From Microbacterium aurantiacum (GTDB taxonomy: Bacteria; Actinomycetota; Actinomycetes; Actinomycetales; Microbacteriaceae), in NCBI RefSeq assembly GCF_002872075.1, contig NZ_PGGU01000014.1, positions 1-39,135 on the forward strand: a stretch of 39,135 nt of DNA, given 5' to 3'. Below the pieces are notes generated by a model. It saw only the letters and a list, made by a program, of their open reading frames with translations. It was not told where the DNA came from and searched no databases. Position numbers and translations under genes: made by a program. This document shows positions 8,107 through 21,155 of the stretch, in pieces (position 1 is the first letter of the stretch; each line of letters opens with the position of its first letter).

Positions 8107-8135
8107 CGCCCCAGCGGATCGTCCCCGCACCCGGA

Positions 8136-11714
<3,579 letters not shown>

Positions 11715-11718
<4 letters not shown>

Positions 11719-12632
11719 GCCGATACTCCGTTCGATGCCAAGACCACTTCTGTTCCGATTCCCTTGCTCGTGAAGAGCTCGACGAGCACCGAATGCGGCA
11801 CCCGTCCGTCGATGATCGCTGCCGCATCCACTCCGCCCTCGACCGCGTCGAGGCAGGCCTTCATCTTCGGGATCATCCCCGACTGCAGCGTCGGCAGCAT
11901 GCCGATGAGTTCCGTCGAAGTGAGATGCGAGACGAGCGAGTCGCGGTTCGGCCAATCCGCGTAGAGCCCCGGCACATCGGTGAGGATGACGAGCTTGGCG
12001 GCGTCCAGCGCGACCGCGAGCGCGGCGGCTGCGGCATCCGCATTCACGTTCAGCGACTGGCCCGGATGATCCAGGTCGGGGGCGATGCTGGACACCACCG
12101 GGATGCGACCGGCGGCGAGATGGTCGAGCACCGGCGTGGGATCGACCTCGACGACGTCGCCGACCCGGCCGAGGTCGATCTCCTCGCCGTCGATGACGAC
12201 TCCGCGACGACGGCCGCCGAAGAGGCCCGCGTCCTCGCCGCTGAGCCCCGTGGCGATCGGGCCGTGCGAGTTGATCTTCGCGACCAGCTGCGGGTTGACC
12301 TGTCCTGTCAGCACCATCCGCACGACGCTGATCGCCTCGGTGTTGGTGACGCGATACCCGCCCTTGAACTCGCTGGGGATGTCGAGCCGCTCGAGCATGT
12401 CGGAGATCTGCGGACCGCCGCCGTGCACGACGACCGGCTGCACACCGACATAGCGCAGGTACGCGATGTCCTGTGCGAACGCCTCCTGCAGCTCGTCGGA
12501 GATCATGGCGTTGCCGCCGTACTTGATGACGACGATCTGATCGCGGAACTTCTTCAGCCACGGCAGCGACTCGATGAGCGTCGACGCCTTGACCGCCGCG
12601 ACGTCCGGTGTGGTGTCCTGGATGTCGGTCAT
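11715..12632 (-). CDS. argB: acetylglutamate kinase
   Basis: Phosphorylates N-acetylglutamate, usually the arginine-inhibited step. 305 residues of the amino acid kinase fold: VIKYGGNAM near residue 35, the substrate loop [26 protein letters not shown] and the C-terminal nucleotide site. The N-terminal helix ([19 protein letters not shown]) is the extension seen in arginine-sensitive hexameric enzymes, so feedback inhibition is plausible. It overlaps argJ and argD by four bases each. Confidence 0.97.
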
Positions 12633-13786
12633 GAGGCGTACGCGCTGTTCTCGTGGACGTAATCGTGGGTGAGATCGTTGGTGAGGATCGTGGCGGATGC
12701 GTCGCCGGTCTTCAGGTCGATCATGATGTGCGTCGCCCGGGGCGTGAGGTCGACCTCTTCACGCGGGCGGTCGGGGCCGCCCGCCGTGCACACGCGCACG
12801 CCGTTCATCCAGACGTCCACGTCGTAGGGGTCGAACTGGGCCGCGGTGGTGCCGATGGCCGCGAGCACACGGCCCCAGTTCGGGTCGTTGCCGAAGATGG
12901 CTGCCTTGAAGAGGTTGTTGCGGGCGACGGAGCGACCGACCTCGACGGCCTCCTGCTCGGATGCCGCGTGCTGCACCTCGATGGTGATGTCGTGGCTCGC
13001 GCCTTCGGCATCGCCCTGAAGCTTCACGGACAGTTCGAGGCACAGCTCGGTGAGCGCCTGCGCGAAGTCCTCGAGGTCGGGGACGATGCCGCTGGCGCCG
13101 TTGGCGAGCAGCGTGACCTGGTCGTTCGTCGACATGCAGCCGTCGGAGTCCAGCCGGTCGAACGTCTGCCCGGTGGCGCGGCGGAGAGCGGCATCGGCCT
13201 CGAGCGGTTCGAGGACGGCGTCTGTGGTCAGCACGACGAGCATCGTGGCGAGGCCCGGCGCCAGCATCCCCGCGCCCTTCGCCATGCCCCCGATGGTCCA
13301 GCCGTCGCGCGTGATCGTCGCGGTCTTCGACACGGAGTCGGTCGTCATGATCGCCTCGGCGGCGGACTGGCCGCCGTCGGTGCTGAGCTCCGCGATCGCC
13401 TGGGCCGTGCCGGTGAGCACCTTCTCGCGGAAGGCCTCGTCGCCGACCCCGATGAGCCCGGTGGAGCAGATGAGCACATCACCGGCGCTGACTCCGAGGA
13501 GCTCCGCTGCCTTCTCGGCGGTCTGATGCGTCGTCTGGAAGCCGAAGGCGCCGGTGAAGCAGTTCGCTCCACCGGAGTTGAGCACGACCGCCTCGACGAC
13601 GCGGTCGGCGACCGCCTGCTGCGACCAGATGATCGGGTTCGCCTTCGCGCGGTTGCTGGTGAAGACAGCCGCGCCGACCTTGCGGGGGCCCTGGTTCACG
13701 ACCACGGCGACGTCGGGCTTGCCGGTGGACTTGAGGCCGGCGGCGACGCCGGCGGCTTCGAAACCCTGGGGTGCGGTCACGCTCAT
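12629..13786 (-). CDS. argJ: bifunctional glutamate N-acetyltransferase / ornithine acetyltransferase
   Basis: Recycles the acetyl group from acetylornithine to glutamate, making the pathway cyclic; many members can also use acetyl-CoA. 385 residues. The self-cleavage site is visible as [17 protein letters not shown], with nucleophile Thr181 in ATM, so the precursor should split into alpha and beta chains. [10 protein letters not shown] near residue 70 is the oxyanion-hole region. It overlaps both argC and argB by four bases (ATGA). The enzyme makes a separate argE unnecessary. Confidence 0.97.
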   Translation of the reverse strand: MSVTAPQGFEAAGVAAGLKSTGKPDVAVVVNQGPRKVGAAVFTSNRAKANPIIWSQQAVADRVVEAVVLNSGGANCFTGAFGFQTTHQTAEKAAELLGVSAGDVLICSTGLIGVGDEAFREKVLTGTAQAIAELSTDGGQSAAEAIMTTDSVSKTATITRDGWTIGGMAKGAGMLAPGLATMLVVLTTDAVLEPLEADAALRRATGQTFDRLDSDGCMSTNDQVTLLANGASGIVPDLEDFAQALTELCLELSVKLQGDAEGASHDITIEVQHAASEQEAVEVGRSVARNNLFKAAIFGNDPNWGRVLAAIGTTAAQFDPYDVDVWMNGVRVCTAGGPDRPREEVDLTPRATHIMIDLKTGDASATILTNDLTHDYVHENSAYAS

Positions 13787-14835
13787 GGTGCGACTCCGTT
13801 GATCGAGAGGGCGCGGTCCTCGGGCAGACCGAGCGCGATGTTCATGGACTGGATGGCGGCCCCGGCGGTGCCCTTGACGAGATTGTCGACGGCGGTGACG
13901 ACGGTCACGCGATTGGCAGCCCGATCGATGGCGAGGCCGATCAGCGCGGTGTTCGCACCGAGCACGTCGGCGGTGCGCGGGAAGCGGCCCTCAGGCAGCA
14001 GCTGCACGAAGGTCTCGTCGCCGTAGGCGCTCTCCCATGCCGTGCGGATCTCCGCGTCGGTGACACCCGGCACGATCGGCGCCGTCGAGGTGGCGAGGAT
14101 GCCGCGCGACATCGGCACCAGGACCGGAGTGAACGAGATGCGGATGCCTTGTGGATCGACCTCGCTCGCCGCGGCGATGGCCTGGCGGATCTCGGGGATG
14201 TGACGGTGCGTGCCGCCGACCGCGTAGGGGTTCGCCGAGCCGAGGATCTCACTGGCGAGCAGATTCTGCTTGAGGCTCTTGCCCGCACCGGACGGGCCGA
14301 CCGCGAGGACGGAGACGATGTCGCCGGGGTCGATGACGCCGGCGGCGACGCCAGGGACCAGGCTCAAGCTCACTGTGGAGGCGTTGCAGCCGGGGGCCGC
14401 GATCCGCGTGGCTCCGCGCAGATGCTCACGTTGCTTGGCTCCCGCCACGAGGAGCTCGGGAACGCCGTAGGCCCACGGTTCGTGGAAGTCGCCGCCGTAG
14501 AAGGAGTCCCAGGCTGCGGAGGAGGTGAGGCGGTGGTCGGCGCCCGCGTCGATCACGAGCGGGGTATCGCCCAGCGCGTCGGTGTACTGCCCGGACTGCC
14601 CGTGCGGAAGGGCGAGGAAGACGATGTCGTGACCGGAGAGGATCTCCGGCGTCGTGTCCTGCAGGGTGAGATGGGCGAGCGAGCGCAGATGCGGCTGGTG
14701 ATCGATCAGCGGCTGGCCGGCGTTCGAATGCGCGGTGACGGTCCGGATCTCGATGTCGGGATGAGCGGCGAGAATGCGCAGGATCTCGCCGCCCGCATAG
14801 CCGGATGCGCCGGAAACGGCGACGGTGTACGTCAT
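13783..14835 (-). CDS. argC: N-acetyl-gamma-glutamyl-phosphate reductase
   Basis: NADPH-dependent reduction of acetylglutamyl phosphate to the semialdehyde. 350 residues: Rossmann start [18 protein letters not shown], catalytic Cys150 in PGCNAST, and HRHIPEI with the conserved histidines. First gene of the arginine operon. Upstream on the minus strand TAAGGT (14847-14842) lies six bases before the ATG; it can be read as a -10 for a leaderless start or as AAGG for ribosome binding, and no good -35 was found. No clear ARG box was recognised by eye. Confidence 0.96.
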   Translation of the reverse strand: MTYTVAVSGASGYAGGEILRILAAHPDIEIRTVTAHSNAGQPLIDHQPHLRSLAHLTLQDTTPEILSGHDIVFLALPHGQSGQYTDALGDTPLVIDAGADHRLTSSAAWDSFYGGDFHEPWAYGVPELLVAGAKQREHLRGATRIAAPGCNASTVSLSLVPGVAAGVIDPGDIVSVLAVGPSGAGKSLKQNLLASEILGSANPYAVGGTHRHIPEIRQAIAAASEVDPQGIRISFTPVLVPMSRGILATSTAPIVPGVTDAEIRTAWESAYGDETFVQLLPEGRFPRTADVLGANTALIGLAIDRAANRVTVVTAVDNLVKGTAGAAIQSMNIALGLPEDRALSINGVAP

Positions 14836-14958
14836 GCTTCTACCTTAACGGTCGGGGGTCGTGTGAGCCGGAGCGGCGACACCGGCGCTCGACCGCCATC
14901 GGGCGGGAGCGCGGGGTCGCCTAGAGTCGGCGGTCGGACCGGCGTCGGCGCACCGAAA

Positions 14959-14979
14959 CGACGCTCGGAACGAGCGTCG
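14959..14979 (-). terminator. terminator after thiD-tenA
   Basis: Perfect 9-bp inverted repeat CGACGCTCG / CGAGCGTCG with a three-base loop, 72 bases past the thiD-tenA stop and about 120 bases before argC. On the minus strand it is followed by TTTC, a short U-run. It would separate the thiamine and arginine transcripts. The rest of the 14836-15050 gap shows nothing else convincing. Confidence 0.6.
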
Positions 14980-15050
14980 GAGAAACGGATGCAGCCGAAG
15001 GCATGCCTGGACGATAGCGCGTGCTCAGCGGCATCCGCAAATCAGGAGCG

Positions 15051-16577
15051 TCATCGAGACGCGCGTGCCTCCAGCGGCGCGGCGAAGAACTCCCGCTCGT
15101 GGCGGGCGGACGCTTCGAATGCGCGGAGCATGCGAGCGCGGGCATCGGGGTCCACCCCGGCGGCGGTGCTCGCGACGTAGCCGATCGCCCGATCGTTGGC
15201 CTCCTCGAACACGGGATCCGCATAGGTCGCCAGCCACGAGGCGTAGGGATGCTCGGGATCACGGGCGTATGCGCCGAAATGCCCCGCGTGCAGGCGCCTG
15301 CCGAGATCGGTGTAGAGCCAGAAGCACGGCAGGATCGCGGCGACGAGTTCGGCGTAGTCTCCGCCGAAGGCGACCGAGCGCAGGTGATCGAGATATGCCG
15401 TGGTGGCGGGCTCCGCCTGCGCCGCGAACGTCGACGTGCCGACACCCGTTCCCGGAGACAGCCAGGAGGCGTGCAGCTCCAGCTCGCCGACGATGGCGCC
15501 GTGCGCGGAGTGCGCCCAGAAAGCCTGCTCCTCGGAGGTCGGTGCGAGCCGGGCGGCCTCGGCGAGTACGCGGGCATACTCGCGCAGATACAGCGCATCC
15601 TGCCCCAGGTAGAACAGGAACGGCTGCTCTGCGAGGGTTCCGTCGGCGAGTGCGCGGATGAACGGCAGCGCGTCGATCTCGGCCCGGATGCCGGCGATCC
15701 GCTCCCACCACTCGCCGACGATGTCCTCGGGTGCCGGTGCGGTCTCGGTGCCGCCTCGACGCCAGAGGCCGGCGAAGTGGCTGACCGGCCCGTGCCCGCT
15801 GCCGACGTCGAGGCCGTCGCCCTCGCGGAGGGATTCACGCAGCCAGGCACGGGATGCGGCCACCGCCGTCGGCCAGTCATCGCCGTGTGCACGTCGCGTG
15901 GCGAGTGCCGAGGACAGCGAGCAGCCGGTGCCGTGGGTGTTCCTGGTCGCGATCCGAACCCCGTCGAACTCGTGGACGGCGCCGCCGGGCTCGACGAGGG
16001 CGTCGGGTGCCTCCTCCCCCGGAAGATGTCCGCCCTTGACGAGTACCGCCGCGTCGGTCTCATCCGCCAGCGCCGCCGCCGCGGTGAGCGCATCGGACCA
16101 GTCGGCGATCTCCCGGCGGGCGAGCACACCGAGTTCGAGGAGATTCGGCGTGATCAGATGGGCCCGGCCGAAAAGCAGGCGCAGCGCATCCTCCGCATCC
16201 GCATCCAGCAGCCGGTCCCCGCTCGTGGCGACCATCACCGGGTCGATGACCACGATCGGCGGATGCACCGCGGCGAGCCACGCCAGCACGGCGTGGATGA
16301 CCTCCGCGTTCGCGAGCATGCCGATCTTGACCGCATCGATCTCGATGTCATCGGAGAGGGCGTCCAGCTGTGCGCGGAGGAACGATGCCGGAGGCACGTG
16401 CACCGCACGGACGCCCCGGGTGTTCTGCGCGGTGAGAGCGGTGAGAGCCGCCATGCCGTAGCCGCCGTTCGCGGCGATCGACTTCAGGTCGGCCTGGACG
16501 CCGGCGCCGCCGGATGGATCGCTGCCCGCGATGCTGAGCACCCGGGGCACGCTCGATGGACGCAGAAGATCGCTCAT
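15051..16577 (-). CDS. thiD: ThiD-TenA fusion: HMP-(P) kinase / aminopyrimidine aminohydrolase
   Basis: 508-residue two-domain protein of thiamine synthesis and salvage. Residues about 10-260 are the ribokinase-like ThiD domain, which phosphorylates hydroxymethylpyrimidine twice: VLSIAGSDPSGGAGVQADLK, then VIDPVMVATSG and the anion hole/catalytic Asp block NTHGTGCSLSSAL. Residues about 290-500 are TenA: EWWERIAGIRAEI, FLFYLGQDALYL, and the catalytic cysteine in LPCFWLY. TenA hydrolyses aminomethylpyrimidine from degraded thiamine, whose product is the kinase's substrate, so the fusion joins consecutive salvage steps. It is single and monocistronic, preceded by a TPP riboswitch. Confidence 0.93.
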   Translation of the reverse strand: MSDLLRPSSVPRVLSIAGSDPSGGAGVQADLKSIAANGGYGMAALTALTAQNTRGVRAVHVPPASFLRAQLDALSDDIEIDAVKIGMLANAEVIHAVLAWLAAVHPPIVVIDPVMVATSGDRLLDADAEDALRLLFGRAHLITPNLLELGVLARREIADWSDALTAAAALADETDAAVLVKGGHLPGEEAPDALVEPGGAVHEFDGVRIATRNTHGTGCSLSSALATRRAHGDDWPTAVAASRAWLRESLREGDGLDVGSGHGPVSHFAGLWRRGGTETAPAPEDIVGEWWERIAGIRAEIDALPFIRALADGTLAEQPFLFYLGQDALYLREYARVLAEAARLAPTSEEQAFWAHSAHGAIVGELELHASWLSPGTGVGTSTFAAQAEPATTAYLDHLRSVAFGGDYAELVAAILPCFWLYTDLGRRLHAGHFGAYARDPEHPYASWLATYADPVFEEANDRAIGYVASTAAGVDPDARARMLRAFEASARHEREFFAAPLEARASR

Positions 16578-16582
16578 GCGAC

Positions 16583-16656
16583 ATCCCTTCGCTAGTACGA
16601 ACTAGATCAGGTTCGACGGGTCTGTTCTCAGCCGCGGATGCGGCACCCCGTGTCAC
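16583..16656 (-). ncRNA. TPP (thiamine) riboswitch
   Basis: On the minus strand the THI-element blocks appear in order: ACGGGGTGCC (5' stem), GGCTGAGA, ACCCGT closing the stem, then GAACCTGATCTAGTT and the 3' end GCGAAGGGA. It ends about five bases before the thiD ATG, so control is most likely by masking the ribosome-binding site (GAAGGGA) rather than by termination. A -10-like TAGACT lies at 16669-16664, placing the transcript start near 16657, at the edge of the aptamer; no good -35 was seen. Confidence 0.95.
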
Positions 16657-16666
16657 TTCTTGCAGT

Positions 16667-16861
16667 CTACGTGGCGAGTTCGTCGAGGCCGGCGAGGACG
16701 GGAGTCGGCCATGTCGGCTCGGGGCGCCAGCGCACCCACTCCCGGTCGAACGGCCAGTCGCCGTCGTGGAACGATGCGATCGCGGCATCCGCGTGGCGTT
16801 CGATCTGTGCCGCCTGTTCCCCCGTGAGGCGGCCCTGCTCGATGCTGGCGGCCAGTTCGTC
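16667..16861 (-). pseudogene. C-terminal remnant resembling a DUF402 protein
   Basis: Directly after the pheT TAG, in the same frame, 64 sense codons run to a TAG at 16669-16667. The text reads like real protein: DELAASIEQGRLTGEQAAQ, then DGDWPFDREWVRW and RPEPTWPTPVL. From memory this W-P-F-D...W-x-x-W-R-P-x-P-x-W-P-x-P pattern is the end of actinobacterial DUF402 (nucleoside di/triphosphatase-like) proteins. There is no ATG, and the only GTG is late (in EWVRW), so it cannot be an intact gene. The first two thirds of a DUF402 protein would have occupied sequence now taken by pheT. Most likely a deletion joined the two genes. The thiD promoter -10 overlaps its stop. Confidence 0.6.
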
Positions 16862-19387
16862 CTACTCGCGCAGTGTCGCCCCGAACCGCTCCGCCGCCAG
16901 CGCGACGCCCGCGAGCTTCGCCTCGGTCGCCTCCGCCGCCGTGAGCGTGCGATCGTCCGCGCGGAAGCGCAGCGCGAAGGTCAGGCTCTTCGACCCCTCG
17001 GGCACGCCCTCGCCACGGTAGTCGTCGACGAGGCGCAGCGACTCGAGCAGAGTTCCAGCGCCTTCCACGAGCACAGCGCGCAGCTCGGCGGCGCTGACGG
17101 CGAGAGGGACGACGAGCGAGACATCCTGGGTCGCCGCCGGGAACGTCGAGAGTGACGCGGCGACCACACGGTTGCCCGCGAGGGTGAGGATGCGGTCGAG
17201 GTCGACCTCGAGCACGGTCGCCCGACCCGGCAGGTCCGCGCCCTCGGCGACGACCGGATGCAGTTCGCCGACGTACCCGACCTCCACGCCGTTCAGCAGC
17301 AGTGAGCCGGTGCGGCCGGGGTGCAGGGCGGCACGCTCAGCCTGCACCACGTCGATCTCGACGCCGGCGGCCGCAGCGATCACGCGCACGGCGTCGAGCG
17401 CTTCGGCGAGGCCGGCTGCTTCGGCAGGGCGGCCGGGCTGGCGGGCGACGATGTTGCCGGTGAGCAGGACCGCGACATGACGATGCTGCGGCGGGATCGA
17501 GGCGTTCAGCACTGCGAGCGTCTCTTCGGAGGGACGCTCACCCAGCGGGGGCACCGTGTCGGTGCCGTACGTCACCCCGGGCTCGGGAAGGAACACCACG
17601 CCGGTCTCGAACAGAGCGAGATCGGTGAGGCCGCGCGAGATGTTGCGATGCGCGATCTGCAGCAGACCGGGGATCAGCGACCGGCGCAGGTGCGGTGCCT
17701 GCCCGTCGAGCGGGTTCGCCAGCCGGATGCTCGGGAGGTGCTCCCCCGACGCCGATCCGTGCAGATCGTTCTGGGCCTCGGTCGTGAAGGGGAAGGCAGG
17801 CGTCTCGACGAACCCGGCGGCGGCCAGGGCATCGGCGACACGGCGACGGCCCTGTTGCACAGGCGTGAGTCCGCGGCCGGACGGCGGCGTCGGGAGCACC
17901 GACGGGATGCGATCGAGTCCGTGGATCCGCGCGACTTCCTCGGCGAGCGTCCACTTGTCGGTGAGATCCGGCCGCCAGCTGGGCGGAATGACCTGCCATC
18001 CGGGCGTCCCTGAAACGGTCGAGGCACCGACGGCCGTGACATCGGCGCCGATCGTGGTCAGGGCACCGGTGATCTCATCGTCGGTGTAGTCGACGCCGAT
18101 GAGCCCCTGCACGAAGCCCTCGGGCAGTTCGATGCCCTCGATGAAGACCTCGGCGAACAGAGCACCGCCTTCTTCGGTGAGCGTGCCGCCTGCGAGTTCC
18201 ACCATGAGGTCGGCGACGCGCCGCGCGGCCACGAACGGCAGCAGCGGGTCGACACCGCGCTCGAAGCGCTTGGACGCCTCGCTGGGCAGCTTGTGCCGCC
18301 GCGCGGTGCGGGCGATCGCGATCGGATCGAATGCCGCGGCCTCGATCAGCACGTTGCGGGTGCCGTCGCTCATCTCGGTGGTGCCGCCGCCCATCACGCC
18401 GGCGAGCCCGATCGGGCCGGACTCGTCCGTGATGAGGAGGTCCTCGACGTGCAGGGAGCGCACCTGCCCGTCGAGCGTCTCGAGCTTCTCGCCCGGGGTC
18501 GCCCGGCGCACGGTGATGCCGCCGGACAGCTTGTCGAGGTCGTAGCCGTGCACGGGGTTGCCGAGCTCGAGCATGACGTAGTTCGTGATGTCGATGAGGA
18601 TGCCGAGCGAGCGCATCCCGGCGAGCGACAGCCGTGCGATCATCCATGGCGGAGTCGGTCGCGACGGGTCGACGCCGCGGACGACGCGTGCGACGAACTC
18701 GCTCGCCCCGACGCGGCCCCGGATGGGCGCCTGATCGTCGACCGAGATCGGGAACCCGTCCCCCGGTGCGAGCTCGGCGAAGTCGCGCTCGGCCGGGTCG
18801 CGGAAGGCCGCGCCCGTCGCGTGCGAGTACTCCCGGGCGACGCCGCGCAGCGAGAATGCATAACCACGGTCGGGCGTGACGTTGATCTCGACCGCGACAT
18901 CATCGAGACCGAGCAGGCTGATCGCGTCGGCGCCGACGGGAGCGTCGATGCCGAGGTCCGCGAGCACGAGAATGCCGTCGTGCTCATCGCCGAGGCCGAG
19001 CTCGCGCGCCGAGGCGATCATGCCGTCGGAGACGTGGCCGTAGGTCTTGCGCGCGGCGATCGGGAACGGGCCGGGCAGGACGGCGCCCGGGAGCGTCACC
19101 ACGACCTTGTCTCCGGCGACGAAGTTGTGCGCGCCGCAGACGATCCCGCGAATCCCGCCGTTGGCCTGGCCGACATCGACCTGGCACCAGTTGATGGTCT
19201 TGCCGTTCGACTGAGGCTCTGGATCGAGGGACACGACCTGCCCGACGACGACGGGGCCGGTGATGTCGAAGCGGTGCACGTCCTCCTCTTCGAACCCGAC
19301 GCGCACCAGCGCGGCGAGGACATCCTCCGGCGTGGCATCCGCTGCCACATCCACGTACTCACGCAACCACGAAAGCGGGACGCGCAT
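16862..19387 (-). CDS. pheT: phenylalanine--tRNA ligase beta subunit
   Basis: Beta chain of the (alpha-beta)2 enzyme, 841 residues from ATG 19387. Domains in order: an EMAP/OB-type tRNA-binding domain (about 40-150, ending in the GMIASARELGLGDEHDGI block), B3/B4 editing domain (about 210-395), B5 (about 410-490), the catalytic-like core, and the ferredoxin-fold anticodon-binding domain at the end (FPAATQDVSLVVP to GATLRE). The start overlaps the pheS stop in TGATG; a GTG one codon earlier is possible. The protein ends at the normal place for the family, so the coding-like text after the stop is not part of PheT. Confidence 0.96.
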   Translation of the reverse strand: MRVPLSWLREYVDVAADATPEDVLAALVRVGFEEEDVHRFDITGPVVVGQVVSLDPEPQSNGKTINWCQVDVGQANGGIRGIVCGAHNFVAGDKVVVTLPGAVLPGPFPIAARKTYGHVSDGMIASARELGLGDEHDGILVLADLGIDAPVGADAISLLGLDDVAVEINVTPDRGYAFSLRGVAREYSHATGAAFRDPAERDFAELAPGDGFPISVDDQAPIRGRVGASEFVARVVRGVDPSRPTPPWMIARLSLAGMRSLGILIDITNYVMLELGNPVHGYDLDKLSGGITVRRATPGEKLETLDGQVRSLHVEDLLITDESGPIGLAGVMGGGTTEMSDGTRNVLIEAAAFDPIAIARTARRHKLPSEASKRFERGVDPLLPFVAARRVADLMVELAGGTLTEEGGALFAEVFIEGIELPEGFVQGLIGVDYTDDEITGALTTIGADVTAVGASTVSGTPGWQVIPPSWRPDLTDKWTLAEEVARIHGLDRIPSVLPTPPSGRGLTPVQQGRRRVADALAAAGFVETPAFPFTTEAQNDLHGSASGEHLPSIRLANPLDGQAPHLRRSLIPGLLQIAHRNISRGLTDLALFETGVVFLPEPGVTYGTDTVPPLGERPSEETLAVLNASIPPQHRHVAVLLTGNIVARQPGRPAEAAGLAEALDAVRVIAAAAGVEIDVVQAERAALHPGRTGSLLLNGVEVGYVGELHPVVAEGADLPGRATVLEVDLDRILTLAGNRVVAASLSTFPAATQDVSLVVPLAVSAAELRAVLVEGAGTLLESLRLVDDYRGEGVPEGSKSLTFALRFRADDRTLTAAEATEAKLAGVALAAERFGATLRE

Positions 19388-20427
19388 CACACCACCATCC
19401 CGAACTGCTCGCTGAAGCGCACATCGCCCTCGGCCATGTCGCGCATGTCCTGCACATCACTGCGGAACATCAGTCCGCGTTCGATCCCCATGCCGAAGGC
19501 GAAGCCGCTGTAGACCTCTGGATCGATCCCGGCCGCACGCAGCACGTTCGGGTTGATCATTCCGCATCCGCCCCACTCGATCCAGCGCGCGCCGCCCTTG
19601 AAGGTCGGGTGCCAGAGGTCGAGTTCGGCGGAGGGCTCGGTGAACGGGAAGTAGTTCGTGCGGAAGCGCGTCGTGGCCTCGGGCCCGAACAGGAGCTTCG
19701 CGAAGTGGTCGAGGGTGCCCTTGAGATGCGCCATCGTGATGCCCTTGTCGACGACCAGACCCTCGAACTGGGTGAACACCGGAAGGTGCGTCGCGTCGAA
19801 CTCGTCCGTGCGGTACACGCGACCGGGGCAAAGCACATAGATCGGAACCTCGCGGTCGAGCATCGACCGCACCTGCACGGGGCTCGTGTGCGTGCGCATG
19901 ACGAGATGGCGATCGGCAGGGTCGACGAAGAAGGTGTCCTGCATCTGGCGCGCGGGATGATCGACGTCGAAGTTCAGTGCGTCGAAGTTGAACCACTCGT
20001 GCTCGAGTTCCGGTCCCTCTGCGATCTCCCATCCCATGCCGACGAAGATGTCGGACACCTGGTCCTGCAGGAGGGTGAGCGGATGCCGTGCACCGACGTG
20101 GGTGCGTGAGGCGATCGCCGTGATGTCGACCCGCTCCGACTCGAGACGAGAGGCGACCTCGGCTTCGGCGAGCTCGGCCTCCTTCGCGGCGAGGGCCTGC
20201 GTCACCTGACCGCGGCCCTGACCGACGAGCTTGCCGAAAGCGGCCTTGTTCTCGGGGGCGACCTGACGCATCGACGCATTGAGGACCGCCAGCGGCGAGC
20301 CCTCGGCGACGTGCGCTGCCCTGGCCGCCTTCAGCTCGGTCGTACTGGCTGTGGCACGGATCGCATCAAGCGCCGCGGCGACGGCGGCTTCGACCGCTTC
20401 TGGGGTGATCTCGGGAGACTCAGACAC
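19387..20427 (-). CDS. pheS: phenylalanine--tRNA ligase alpha subunit
   Basis: Catalytic subunit, 346 residues from GTG 20427 (MSESPEITPEAVEAAV). An N-terminal coiled coil (about 10-90) binds tRNA; class II motifs follow: GARHPLTLLQD, motif 2 in THTSPVQVR and RVYRTDEFDATHLPVFTQFEG, and motif 3 as GFAFGMGIERGLM. WIEWGGCGMINP is the phenylalanine pocket. The open frame upstream is not protein-like, so GTG was chosen. On the minus strand TAGACT (20441-20436) lies eight bases before GTG, fitting a leaderless transcript. pheT follows by a one-base overlap. Confidence 0.96.
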   Translation of the reverse strand: MSESPEITPEAVEAAVAAALDAIRATASTTELKAARAAHVAEGSPLAVLNASMRQVAPENKAAFGKLVGQGRGQVTQALAAKEAELAEAEVASRLESERVDITAIASRTHVGARHPLTLLQDQVSDIFVGMGWEIAEGPELEHEWFNFDALNFDVDHPARQMQDTFFVDPADRHLVMRTHTSPVQVRSMLDREVPIYVLCPGRVYRTDEFDATHLPVFTQFEGLVVDKGITMAHLKGTLDHFAKLLFGPEATTRFRTNYFPFTEPSAELDLWHPTFKGGARWIEWGGCGMINPNVLRAAGIDPEVYSGFAFGMGIERGLMFRSDVQDMRDMAEGDVRFSEQFGMVV

Positions 20428-20494
20428 GAGAGTCGAGTCTACCGGGGACCGCATCGGGTCCTGCGCGCGCCAGGAGGCGCACGTCAGCGCGGCC

Positions 20495-21130
20495 TCAGAG
20501 CGGTCCGTACATGGGCGTGCCGCGTTCCGGCTTCCAGGACAGGCGATCCTCCTCGAGCCGGGCACGCAGCAGGACATCGGTCCTGGCGCGACGCCGGAAC
20601 GCCTCGCGGCCGCGCCCGAGAACCGCGGAGGGCACGACGAACGCGGAGACGAGAAGCAGGAGGTATGCCACGTTCACGATGATCAGGCCGAAGACCCCGC
20701 CGGTGCGGAACGTGGCCACGACCATCAGCGCCGTGACAGGGAGGTAGATCACCAGAGCAGCGATGACGCCGTCGCGGAGCCGGGCCGGCCCCCGCACGCT
20801 GCGGAGGCGCCCGGTGTCCGGAAGCCGGTGTCCCACCCGGAGGAGGAAGATCATGCAGAGGCCCGCGAACAGGAATCCGCCGCCGATGAGCGGGACGCTC
20901 GAGATCCGGCCGGTGACGAGGAGGAGCGCGAGGCCGACGACCCCCGTGGAGAGGCCGACGCTGACGCCGGCGGCCCACGCGCCGATCCTCGCAGCCTGCG
21001 TGTCGGCGAGAGCCCGCAGTCGCGTCGGGGCCTCCGCCGGATGAAGGGCGGCGAGGTCTTCCGAGAGCCACCCGTCGAGGTCACGACTCGTCGCGGAAGG
21101 GTACGGTGAAACGGTCTCGATGGTGGTCAT
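20495..21130 (-). CDS. membrane protein of unknown function
   Basis: 211 residues. After a soluble N-terminal stretch of about 50 residues rich in Asp/Glu/Ala there are four hydrophobic segments, near residues 52-72, 78-98, 120-142 and 145-168. A basic tail (REAFRRRARTDVLLRARLEEDRL) with a conserved-looking PERGTPMYGPL end follows. No family was recognised. It sits 25 bases downstream of gluD on the same strand and may be cotranscribed with the glutamate transporter, and it is 67 bases upstream of pheS. No good Shine-Dalgarno sequence precedes its ATG. Confidence 0.6.
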   Translation of the reverse strand: MTTIETVSPYPSATSRDLDGWLSEDLAALHPAEAPTRLRALADTQAARIGAWAAGVSVGLSTGVVGLALLLVTGRISSVPLIGGGFLFAGLCMIFLLRVGHRLPDTGRLRSVRGPARLRDGVIAALVIYLPVTALMVVATFRTGGVFGLIIVNVAYLLLLVSAFVVPSAVLGRGREAFRRRARTDVLLRARLEEDRLSWKPERGTPMYGPL

Positions 21131-21155
21131 GGCAGTCAGGTTGACGCGGGCGCGT

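Noticed and set aside
11719..12561. N-terminal extension of argD
   Set aside because: It is argB read in another frame; ATG 11718 gives the normal enzyme and a four-base overlap.
16667..16861. Readthrough extension of PheT as the primary explanation
   Set aside because: PheT already ends at the usual family C-terminus, and the downstream text resembles another protein family, so a deletion scar is simpler.
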